A DNA stretch of 64,000 bases, from NCBI GenBank assembly GCA_959347345.1, contig OY365738.1, positions 2,348,411 through 2,412,410 on the forward strand, read 5' to 3'. Under the pieces are notes generated by a model. It saw nothing but the letters and a program-made list of their open reading frames with translations, was not told the DNA's origin and made no database searches. The DNA is from an uncultured Amylibacter sp. Its GTDB lineage: Bacteria > Pseudomonadota > Alphaproteobacteria > Rhodobacterales > Rhodobacteraceae. The position numbers and the translations under genes were made by a program. Below, piece after piece: positions 1 to 6,755 of this stretch (positions within the stretch are counted from its first letter, which is position 1; each line of letters begins with the position of its first letter).

Positions 1-1
1 G

Positions 2-613
2 GCAGTGATTAACCGCGATATTATGATACGCTCTGTTCTGTTGGAAATCGCGATTGTGAGCTTTCTGTTTCTGGGCGCGGGGTTTGACGATGTCACCCTA
101 GCCGCCAACCAAGTGTTATTACAGTTCTTGCATATCACCGCCTATTCGCTGGATGGATTCGCGTTTTGTGCAGAGGCTCTGGTCGGGCAAGCCTTCGGCG
201 CAAAGGCGCGGGGCGTATTACGCCAATCCGTGATGATGACCAGCTTCTGGGGATTATTAACCGCCGTTTTATTGGCGGTCGGGTTTGCGGTGTTCGGTGG
301 TATGTTAATTGATGTAATGAGCACGGCTGGCGATGTGCGTTTGTCCGCCCGCGAGTATCTGCCGTGGATGGTGCTGACTCCGTTAATTGGCGTAGTGCCG
401 TGGATGCTGGACGGAGTGTTTATCGGTGCCACCCGAACCCGCGATATTCGCAATACGATGGTGGTTTCGTTTATGTGTTATGTGGGGGCGTTGTTGGTGT
501 TTGTGCCGTCGTTTGGTAATCACGGCGTGTGGGCGGCGATTTGTGTGATGCTGTTTGTTCGCGGGGCGAGCTTGGCTGTGCGCTATCCAAGGTTAGAGAT
601 GTTGGCGGATTAA
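2..613 (+). CDS. MATE-family efflux transporter, C-terminal part
   Basis: The reading frame is open at the window edge, so only about the last 203 residues of the protein are visible. They contain several hydrophobic membrane helices, and phrases such as AANQVLLQF and GFAFCAEALVGQAFGA are typical of the second half of DinF-type MATE multidrug exporters, which exchange cations for organic compounds at the inner membrane. The stop codon overlaps the stop codon of pyrD on the other strand by a few bases, so the two genes converge. The family assignment is good. The substrate cannot be read from the sequence. Confidence 0.85.
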   Translation, partial: AVINRDIMIRSVLLEIAIVSFLFLGAGFDDVTLAANQVLLQFLHITAYSLDGFAFCAEALVGQAFGAKARGVLRQSVMMTSFWGLLTAVLLAVGFAVFGGMLIDVMSTAGDVRLSAREYLPWMVLTPLIGVVPWMLDGVFIGATRTRDIRNTMVVSFMCYVGALLVFVPSFGNHGVWAAICVMLFVRGASLAVRYPRLEMLAD

Positions 614-1665
614 AGCCATTTATCAATCGCACTGCCCGTCGCCTGTTCTATCGAATCATACCCGTGTTCGGTGAGCAAAATATCCAAACCCTCGGCGATT
701 TCGCGGATTAAATCCAGCCCGCCATAAACCAGCGCCGAGTAAAGTTGCACCGCCGTCGCGCCCGCCTGTATTTTGGCAAAGGCTTGGGCGGCGTTGCTAA
801 CACCCCCAACCCCGATAAGGGGGATTTCACCGTCTGTTTCACGCGCCAATCGCGCCAGCACGCGGGTGGATTTTTCAAACAAGGGTTGCCCTGATAACCC
901 GCCCGTTTCGGTCGCGTTTTTACTGGTCAAGTTCGGGCGATCAACCGTGGTGTTCGTGGCGATAATCCCATCAATTTTATGCTTCATTGCGGTTTGCGCA
1001 ATCTGGGCAATTTGTGCGTGCGTCAAATCAGGCGCGATTTTAAGAAAAATAGGCGGGCGGTTTGGCAGGGACTCCCGAGCCTCCATGACTTGTTCCAGAA
1101 GGGCGGGCAGGGCTTGGTTTTTCTGCAAATCACGCAAGCCTTTCGTATTGGGCGAAGACACATTTATCGTGGCAAAATCCGCGTGGGGAGCGCAGGTTTG
1201 CAGGACTTTAACATAGTCATTGGCGGGGTTTTCGCTATCCTTATTCGCGCCCAGATTAATGCCGAGAATACCGTGTTTCGGGCGGGTTTTCAGGCGTTCG
1301 GCGATGGTGTTCGCGCCGTCATTGTTAAATCCAAACCGATTGATGATTGCCTTGTCTTTGGCAAGGCGAAACAGCCGAGGTTTGGGGTTGCCGTTTTGGG
1401 GCAGAGGGGTGATCGCACCGACTTCTATAAAGCCAAAGCCCTTGTTTAACAGGGGTTTTATCGCGCGTGCGTTCTTATCCAGCCCCGCCGCCAGCCCGAT
1501 AGGATTTGGCATAGTTAGCCCGGCAAAGGTCGTCCGCAATCGTGGCGTTGTGATTTTTACACACGGCGAGGGGGTATTACGCAAGGCGAACAGCGCGACA
1601 TCGTGGGCGCGTTCCGCGTCCAAACGGTGCAATATATGAAGGGCGATTCGTTCGCTTGGTTTCAT
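610..1665 (-). CDS. pyrD: Dihydroorotate dehydrogenase (quinone), class 2
   Basis: A protein of about 351 residues that oxidises dihydroorotate to orotate in pyrimidine synthesis, passing electrons through FMN to the quinone pool at the inner membrane. Visible family signatures are GLAAGLDKNARAIKPL near the N-terminus, INVSSPNTKGLRDLQ with the catalytic serine of class 2 enzymes, ATNTTVDR, and the FMN phosphate-binding IGVGGVSNAAQAF. The start was set at the ATG giving MKPSERIALHILHRLDAERAH, which matches the membrane-associating N-terminal helix of the family; the frame is open further upstream, but that extension resembles nothing. The gene is monocistronic here and converges on the MATE gene. 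Confidence 0.95.
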   Translation of the reverse strand: MKPSERIALHILHRLDAERAHDVALFALRNTPSPCVKITTPRLRTTFAGLTMPNPIGLAAGLDKNARAIKPLLNKGFGFIEVGAITPLPQNGNPKPRLFRLAKDKAIINRFGFNNDGANTIAERLKTRPKHGILGINLGANKDSENPANDYVKVLQTCAPHADFATINVSSPNTKGLRDLQKNQALPALLEQVMEARESLPNRPPIFLKIAPDLTHAQIAQIAQTAMKHKIDGIIATNTTVDRPNLTSKNATETGGLSGQPLFEKSTRVLARLARETDGEIPLIGVGGVSNAAQAFAKIQAGATAVQLYSALVYGGLDLIREIAEGLDILLTEHGYDSIEQATGSAIDKWL

Positions 1666-1811
1666 TTTGGTTGCGCCTTTTGCCCGTGTTATGGGGTAGG
1701 ATATAGCACGGAGGCGGGGGGAATGGTAGGGTAAAAAAGCAACAGTTTTAAATTTAGCATAAGCGGGCGGGGTTGCTTTTATGTAGGTAAGTGTCCATTC
1801 TAAATACAAAA

Positions 1812-1920
1812 GGGGTAGCGACTAGGCCTCATACCATAATCGCTACCCCAGTTTGTCTCTTCCTTGCGGAAGAGGTTTCAAGAGAGACCGTGCTTAGGTT
1901 TGGACCCCAAACCGTGTCTC
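1812..1920. other. Block of three consecutive strong hairpins (candidate structured RNA)
   Basis: The 308 bases between the pyrD start and the next gene hold a compact series of inverted repeats. A perfect 10-bp stem GGGGTAGCGA/TCGCTACCCC spans 1812-1849. A perfect 7-bp stem CTCTTCC-TTGC-GGAAGAG with a four-base loop spans 1857-1874. A 7-bp stem GGTTTGG-ACC-CCAAACC spans 1897-1913, and an imperfect outer pairing GAGAGAC/GTGTCTC encloses it. No open frame explains this conservation of pairing. It could be a small RNA, a leader, or a degenerate member of the intergenic repeat families. The transcribed strand is unknown. Confidence 0.45.
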
Positions 1921-1973
1921 GCCTCTATCAGCCATTCCCGCCCTTTTGTAGGGGCAGGTTAGTGAATACGTGC

Positions 1974-2552
1974 TTATTCGTTGGAATAGGCGCGTATCAC
2001 AGCCGAAATTCTTTTTACATCCTCCTCCTTTATATCTTTAGGGATGTTGGATATTATTACCATGTGGTCTCCGTCTCTTATTGGAACTGGCAAATCAAAG
2101 GTGAATAAATTATTGTTGTTTATTTGATTCGTGCTGGACAGGACTTGGGTTGCTTTTGTTGTTGCACCTTCTTGATTGGGGTTTCTTTTTATCGGCACAG
2201 GGGGCGTTTCATAAGAATTGGGTAGAAATTTTGACGGGTCTTCATTATATTCTTTAATAACAGCAACGGCTCGTCTGGCATGCGAACAATGGGTTTGCAT
2301 TGAATCGGGTGAATATTTTTCTTTATTCTTAGACTTAAAACGCTGAATGACTTCCTCGATATCGAAAGTACGAAAATCCATTAATTCAGATTCGCTGAGT
2401 AAATCATTTTCGATAAGCACAGTTCTTGCCGAAGACTTTCGGTTTGTTGCAGTGCTTCGATTAAGTACCTTTTCATTGCGCATTATTTCAATTAGCGTAA
2501 TAATACTGTTGACGTGGTAGTCATGGATGTCGTGGTCATTAAAGGTTAACAT
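1974..2552 (-). CDS. Hypothetical protein, 192 aa
   Basis: A soluble protein with a good ribosome binding site (GAGAGGTAA, about 5 bases before ATG). The first 110 residues are charged and helical, with RKSSARTVLIENDLL and a cluster reminiscent of a small DNA-binding or SAM-like helical domain. A low-complexity linker (NQINNNN) follows. The C-terminal segment beginning FDLPVPIRDGDHMVIISN and ending in a short amphipathic helix resembles the tail of small accessory-genome proteins with a conserved PxPxR start. It is AT-rich compared with pyrD and lies beside the 29-bp tandem array, so a role in binding that array is possible but is only an inference. I do not recognise the family. Confidence 0.6.
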   Translation of the reverse strand: MLTFNDHDIHDYHVNSIITLIEIMRNEKVLNRSTATNRKSSARTVLIENDLLSESELMDFRTFDIEEVIQRFKSKNKEKYSPDSMQTHCSHARRAVAVIKEYNEDPSKFLPNSYETPPVPIKRNPNQEGATTKATQVLSSTNQINNNNLFTFDLPVPIRDGDHMVIISNIPKDIKEEDVKRISAVIRAYSNE

Positions 2553-2864
2553 TGGCTTTACCTCTCAGTTTTTGAATGATTATGATTTGATAGACATTGA
2601 TTTGGACAATGCAATTACTGTTATCAGTTTCCATTTTACGGTTCCTTTTGTTAATACCTCTATTGAGGTGGTATGGGATACATATATATCATGTTATGTG
2701 GATATACAATAGCAAAAAGGACATTTCTTTGATATTTTTTGATATTTTTTGCATTTTTCAATGAAATAAGAGGTTTTAAGCTGCTAAAATCATGCAATCT
2801 CTACGATAAACAGCAGAGTTAGCTATTGATATTGTAGTTGACAGCTATCTAATGAATATACAAA

Positions 2865-3078
2865 GGATAGCCAGATAGTGAGACTTTAAGTAGGGATAGC
2901 CAGATAGTGAGACTTTAAGTAGGGATAGCCAGATAGTGAGACTTTAAGTAGGGATAGCCAGATAGTGAGACTTTAAGTAGGGATAGCTAGATAGTGAGAC
3001 TTTAAGCAAGGATAGCTAGATAGTGAGACTTTAAGCAAGGATAGCTAGATAGTGAGACTTTGAAGGATGGCTATCTGG
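2865..3078. repeat. Seven-copy 29-bp tandem direct repeat array (iteron-like)
   Basis: Units begin at 2865, 2894, 2923, 2952, 2981, 3010 and 3039 with an exact 29-bp period. The core is GATAGCCAGATAGTGAGACT followed by TTAAGTAG. The first four units carry GCCAG and the last three carry the variant GCTAG with AAGCA, so the array shows a left-to-right variant gradient. It ends at 3068 with GGCTATCTGG, the exact reverse complement of CCAGATAGCC in the unit. There are no spacers. The flank at 2553-2864 is AT-rich and holds no supported gene, including a doubled GATATTTTTT stretch at 2730-2750. Possible roles are iterons of a replication or partition system, a regulator-binding array, or a minisatellite. 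Confidence 0.9.
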
Positions 3079-3111
3079 TAAGATGATGAAAGGTAGAGCT
3101 GAGCTAACCAA

Positions 3112-3456
3112 TCAATCTACAAACTCCACAGGAAACACATGCACTCCGTCTTTGCCTAACTCCAACGGCGCAGACCAAACCAGCCCGTCCATCGGCAAAA
3201 CTCCATAGACATGGGGGAATAAAACGCCGCCCCGTGCTGCCTCCCACCGTAATAAATCCCCGAACCCGTCGGCTTGATACGCCAATAACCACAGCCCCGA
3301 TGCTCCGTTAAAATGCAGGGCGGCGGTTGCCCGTGCGCTCGAACCCGTGGAAAAATGGATAAACCCATCGGCGATATCCAGAGGGCTACCCGCCGTCGCG
3401 CCCGCCTCCTGCAAATCGCGCCATTCCGCGTCACGCAAAATCTTATAAATCAGCAT
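3112..3456 (-). CDS. DUF952 family protein
   Basis: A 114-residue protein with the full DUF952 signature: an N-terminal IYKIL, then DIADGFIHFSTG, LRWEAARGG and FPHVYGVLP. The family is small and soluble, resembles ADP-ribosyltransferase-like folds in some comparisons, and has no established biochemical function. The start codon lies inside the last codons of the upstream VOC gene (overlap of 7 bases), so the two are translationally coupled and form a two-gene operon. The array ends about 30 bases beyond its stop codon. Confidence 0.85.
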   Translation of the reverse strand: MLIYKILRDAEWRDLQEAGATAGSPLDIADGFIHFSTGSSARATAALHFNGASGLWLLAYQADGFGDLLRWEAARGGVLFPHVYGVLPMDGLVWSAPLELGKDGVHVFPVEFVD

Positions 3457-3863
3457 GCGAACACGGAGTCAAAGGATTTCACGCCTTTGGCCTCAATCGG
3501 GTTGCCTGCGGGATCGGTAAAAAACATCGTGTGTTGCTCACCCGCTTTGCCCGCATAGCGCACCTGCGGGGGCAGAATAAACGGCACTCCCGCACGTTCC
3601 AGCCGACCGCGCAAGGCCGTCCAGTCCGCCAGCAATAAAATGATGCCCAGATGGGGCATTGGCACGGCTTTGCCCGCGACCAGCCCGCCGTTATCGGTGG
3701 CAAAAGGCGCGCCAAGATGCAACGATATTTGATGCCCAAAGAAATCGTAATCGACCCAAGTATCGGTGCTGCGACCTTCGCGGCAGCCCAGCACTTCGCC
3801 ATAAAAAACCCGCGCAGAGGCGAGGTCATTGATATAATAAGCAAGGTGGAATATGGATTGCAT
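3450..3863 (-). CDS. VOC (glyoxalase/dioxygenase fold) family protein
   Basis: A 137-residue protein with the vicinal-oxygen-chelate fold: paired beta-alpha-beta-beta-beta halves, beginning FHLAYYINDLASARVFYGEV and ending FFTDPAGNPIEAKGVK. The metal-ligand-like positions His (FHLAYY), His (ISLHLG) and Glu (PIEAKG) are present, as expected for a metal-dependent lyase or dioxygenase. The substrate is unknown; relatives are usually annotated simply as glyoxalase. It is the first gene of an operon with the DUF952 gene, which it overlaps. Confidence 0.85.
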   Translation of the reverse strand: MQSIFHLAYYINDLASARVFYGEVLGCREGRSTDTWVDYDFFGHQISLHLGAPFATDNGGLVAGKAVPMPHLGIILLLADWTALRGRLERAGVPFILPPQVRYAGKAGEQHTMFFTDPAGNPIEAKGVKSFDSVFAC

Positions 3864-3974
3864 GGGGGTTATCTATCATCAAATTTAAGGGTTGAGGGCT
3901 TTATCTGCCATACCCCCATTATACCCAAACCCCGCGTTTTTGCAACCTCCCCCCATTTCGCGCAATTTTGCCCT

Positions 3975-3992
3975 CTAAAATGTCGCAAACAA
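3975..3992 (+). promoter_or_regulatory. Shared 18-bp upstream element, copy 1
   Basis: The sequence CTAAAATGTCGCAAACAA lies 50 bases before the Rieske oxygenase start. It is identical over 18 bases to a site upstream of the dehydrogenase at 6756. Similarity continues beyond the core (AATAACCCC versus TATACCCG). An identical 18-mer at two related catabolic genes suggests an operator or activator site, with TGTCGCA as its probable heart. The regulator is not in the window. Confidence 0.6.
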
Positions 3993-4042
3993 GCAATAAC
4001 CCCACCAAATATCCGCTAGGCTTTCACCAAAGGAGACCCTGC

Positions 4043-5233
4043 ATGAAACACGATATGAAACACGATATGAAACACGATTTATCCCCCGATTTATCTACTG
4101 TGCTACAGCCTATCGCCACTGCCAAAGGCTTGCCAAATCGGCATTATATTGACCCTGAGACTTTCCAAACGGAAACCCGCGCCGTGCTGGGCGATAATTG
4201 GGCGGGGATTGGATTCGCCGCCAGTATCCCGAACGACGGCGATGTAAAGCCTGTGGATTTCCTCGGCATTCCAATGCTGATGGTGCGCGATAACGGCGCA
4301 GTTCGGGTTTATCAAAATACATGCCGTCATCGCGGAATGATACTGGTGGATGCGCCCGCGAATATACGGGGGACTATTCGGTGTCCCTATCACTCGTGGT
4401 GTTATGGGCTGGATGGCGCGTTGCGCTCTACCCCGCATGTTGGCGGGGCGGGCTGTAATGTGCATGACGGGATTAAACGGGCGGACTTGGGGTTGTTTGA
4501 AATCCGCTCGCATGTTTATATGGATGTCGTGTTTGTAAATGTATCAGGGAAAGCGGCGGAGTTTAAGGAGGCTCACGCGGATTTGCTCGCGCGATGGGCG
4601 GATTTTAATCAGCCGTTATATGCGGGCGGAGCGGACAGTATGTTTCAATTAAATGTCGCATGTAATTGGAAATTGGCGGTAGAGAATTATTGCGAATCCT
4701 ATCATTTGCCTTGGGTGCATCCCGATTTGAACTTGGTATCAAAGCTGGAAGACCACTATCATATTGAAAAACGATGGCAGTATTCTGGGCAAGGGTCGTA
4801 TAAATATACTCAGATGACTGGGGAGGCGGGCGAGGTTTTTGCCGACTTCGGCGGATTGGCGGATAAGTGGGATGCGGGGGCGGAGTATGTTGCCTTGTAT
4901 CCTAATGTGTTGTTTGGCGTGCATCGGGATCATACCTTTGCTATTATTTTACAGCCGATTGATTGTGGCAATACGGTGGAGCATGTGGCGTTGTATTACG
5001 CATCAGCCGAGTGCGCGGGTGCGGGGTTTGCCGATTTACGGATGAAAAACGCCGGGTTTTGGAAGGGGGTTTTTAAAGAGGATATTTTTGTCGTGGAAGG
5101 TATGCAAAGAGGGCGGTGCGGGCCGATGTTTGATGGTGGTAAGTTCTCCCCCGTGATGGACGGGCCGACGCATTTGTTTCACGAGTGGGTGGCGGATAAG
5201 ATGACCAGCTATCAAGGGGCTGATGGTGGGTGA
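4043..5233 (+). CDS. Rieske non-haem iron oxygenase, alpha subunit (GbcA-like)
   Basis: A protein of 396 residues after choosing the ATG preceded by AGGAGA. The N-terminal Rieske [2Fe-2S] site is CRHRG followed 17 residues later by CPYHSW. The C-terminal catalytic domain carries the mononuclear iron ligands in ENYCESYHLPWVHPDL. The family hydroxylates aromatic rings or demethylates quaternary amines. The shared upstream element with the dimethylglycine dehydrogenase-like gene favours a glycine betaine, carnitine or betaine-like substrate, as in GbcA; this is inference. No reductase partner (GbcB-type) is present, so it must be encoded elsewhere. The first codons are three copies of ATGAAACACGAT (MKHD repeated), giving three equivalent starts. 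The 81-residue gene downstream overlaps it. Confidence 0.85.
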   Translation: MKHDMKHDMKHDLSPDLSTVLQPIATAKGLPNRHYIDPETFQTETRAVLGDNWAGIGFAASIPNDGDVKPVDFLGIPMLMVRDNGAVRVYQNTCRHRGMILVDAPANIRGTIRCPYHSWCYGLDGALRSTPHVGGAGCNVHDGIKRADLGLFEIRSHVYMDVVFVNVSGKAAEFKEAHADLLARWADFNQPLYAGGADSMFQLNVACNWKLAVENYCESYHLPWVHPDLNLVSKLEDHYHIEKRWQYSGQGSYKYTQMTGEAGEVFADFGGLADKWDAGAEYVALYPNVLFGVHRDHTFAIILQPIDCGNTVEHVALYYASAECAGAGFADLRMKNAGFWKGVFKEDIFVVEGMQRGRCGPMFDGGKFSPVMDGPTHLFHEWVADKMTSYQGADGG

Positions 5234-5468
5234 TGTTCGGGCGGATACACAGGCGGATAATACCCGTTTGCTGGCCGCCTATGCCAGAGGCGACGGTCGC
5301 GAAATGATGCAGATTTATCAAGCCGCAGGGCGGGTGGCGTTGGACGCAGGGGATATTGACGCGGGGTGTTTTTTGCTGACGCAGGCCTATGTTTATGGGT
5401 TGGAATTGGGCGCGGCAGAGGCAGAAGAGTTACGCACGATACTCGTCCAATATGGACGCGAAGAATGA
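5223..5468 (+). CDS. Small hypothetical protein coupled to the Rieske gene
   Basis: An 81-residue, acidic, helical protein whose start overlaps the end of the Rieske gene by 11 bases, implying translational coupling. It contains LLAAYARGDGREMMQIYQAA and DAGCFLLTQAYVYGLELG, which look like two TPR/Sel1-like helical hairpins, and ends in YGREE. Similar short proteins occur next to catabolic genes in alphaproteobacteria, but I know of no assigned function. An accessory or assembly role for the oxygenase is only suggested by position. Confidence 0.65.
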   Translation: MVGDVRADTQADNTRLLAAYARGDGREMMQIYQAAGRVALDAGDIDAGCFLLTQAYVYGLELGAAEAEELRTILVQYGREE

Positions 5469-5625
5469 ATTTTTAACTGTGGGGTGCGACACTAAATAAA
5501 TGCAAAAAAATCACAGCCTCACATTATTTTTACATTTTATCAATAAAAAGGCTTGCTAACCAGTTATTAACTATATTATATGTAAAACATGAGATGTCTT
5601 GTAAGACACCTTAAGGGAAAAAATT

Positions 5626-6222
5626 ATGGCGTATAAACCACGCAAAGCGGCGCAAACCATTGCCTATTTCATTTTGAAAAGTGGGGCGCAAGACATGAAC
5701 GTTCTAAAGGCTGTTAAACTTGTTTATTTGGCTGATCGTGAATGTATACGAAAACGCGGTTTTCCGATTCAAGATGAAGACCGTTTTTCTCTCCCAAATG
5801 GACCAGTTAATTCTAGCACTCTTGACCATATCAATGGTGAATTTGATTTGAAAAAATGCGGTTGGTCAGATTTTTTGAACGATAAGGTTGGTTATAACAT
5901 AGGGTTATCTGATAAGAATATAAAAGAAGATGATTTGGATGAGATGAGCGAAAGCGAAATTGAAGTCTTGAATGATGTTTGGGGGCAATTTGGTCATATG
6001 AATCAATGGGAATTGGTTGCTTACACACACAACCCCGAAAATATTCCTGAGTGGAAGCACCCAGGAACATCAAGATTGCCCATCCCTCTTTTGTCCATTA
6101 TGCATGCTGTTGATTTACCCAATGCAGAAGAATTCGCGGAAGAGGTTGAGGCTTTTTCCAGAATGGATGATACGTGGAATCGGCTTCGCGATAGTGTTAA
6201 TGCGCAATCGGCTGGCTCGTAG
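5626..6222 (+). CDS. Panacea (DUF4065) domain protein, probable antitoxin
   Basis: A 198-residue protein. The N-terminal stretch LKAVKLVYLADRECI, followed by FSLPNGPVNSSTLDHI, is the characteristic core of the Panacea/SocA-like domain, a widespread antitoxin domain that neutralises many unrelated toxins and was first linked to phage GepA/SocA proteins. The middle contains SESEIEVLNDVWGQFGHM and the family-typical short motif WKHP. It is followed 6 bases later by a second small gene that would be the toxin. The pair is AT-rich compared with its neighbours and sits between two catabolic genes that share a promoter element, which suggests insertion by transfer. Confidence 0.8.
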   Translation: MAYKPRKAAQTIAYFILKSGAQDMNVLKAVKLVYLADRECIRKRGFPIQDEDRFSLPNGPVNSSTLDHINGEFDLKKCGWSDFLNDKVGYNIGLSDKNIKEDDLDEMSESEIEVLNDVWGQFGHMNQWELVAYTHNPENIPEWKHPGTSRLPIPLLSIMHAVDLPNAEEFAEEVEAFSRMDDTWNRLRDSVNAQSAGS

Positions 6223-6228
6223 CTATTT

Positions 6229-6627
6229 ATGCCCATCCGTCCGCGACAAACCTTTTTGATGAAATCTGGTCCGTCGCATGATCCCGAAAGACTACATTTA
6301 CATTTTGTTTGCCTTGATGTAGATGATGATGGAAATACCCTGATTGTTCCTATGTCAAGTTATGAAGGAAATTATTCCGATTCTACTTGTATTCTTGATA
6401 TTGGCGATCATGAGTTTATCAAGCATAAATCGTTTGTGCTCTATATAAAAGCGCAAATTAGAAATGCCGATGAATTGCAAGCGGATATAGATGAAAGAGT
6501 AATTATCCCCCAAAAAGATATATTGCAATATTTTCTTTTAAAAATACGAAAGGGTGTGCTGGATTCAAAAGAAACTCCAAAAAATATCAAAGACTATTGT
6601 AAGTCCCGTATGCAGGGCAAGAGGTAA
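6229..6627 (+). CDS. Putative toxin partner of the Panacea protein
   Basis: A 132-residue basic protein directly downstream of the Panacea gene (6-base gap) without a clear ribosome binding site, so it is probably translated by coupling. The first 80 residues are beta-rich: RPRQTFLMKSG, HLHFVCLDVD, LIVPMSSYEG, DSTCILDIGDHEFI, SFVLYIKAQ. This order resembles an SH3-like barrel of the PemK/MazF type, with a later helical tail rich in lysine. I cannot assign it to a named toxin family. The toxin role rests on gene order with the Panacea antitoxin and on the fold guess. Confidence 0.55.
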   Translation: MPIRPRQTFLMKSGPSHDPERLHLHFVCLDVDDDGNTLIVPMSSYEGNYSDSTCILDIGDHEFIKHKSFVLYIKAQIRNADELQADIDERVIIPQKDILQYFLLKIRKGVLDSKETPKNIKDYCKSRMQGKR

Positions 6628-6666
6628 AAGTGGGGATGCATCAAGACTTTCGTGCAAAACCCGCCC

Positions 6667-6684
6667 CTAAAATGTCGCAAACAA
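6667..6684 (+). promoter_or_regulatory. Shared 18-bp upstream element, copy 2
   Basis: This is the second exact copy of CTAAAATGTCGCAAACAA, 71 bases before the dehydrogenase start. Its presence here and before the Rieske gene, but nowhere else that I could see in the window, suggests co-regulation of two steps of one pathway. A short AT-rich stretch between this site and the start codon could hold the promoter. Confidence 0.6.
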
Positions 6685-6755
6685 CCTATACCCGTGTTAA
6701 TTTTCCACTAATCTATCATCAAAGATAATAATTAACCTCAAAAAGAAAGAACCCC

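Noticed and set aside
1812..1920. tmRNA, SRP RNA, RNase P RNA or a tRNA
   Set aside because: The hairpins do not show the conserved sequences of these RNAs, such as a tRNA-like end or the SRP GGAA-loop domain, and are too short for RNase P.
2865..3078. CRISPR array
   Set aside because: The 29-bp units follow each other directly without spacers, and no cas gene is in the window.
3104..3292. Separate small gene overlapping DUF952
   Set aside because: It is a shifted-frame shadow of the DUF952 gene, with no family resemblance.
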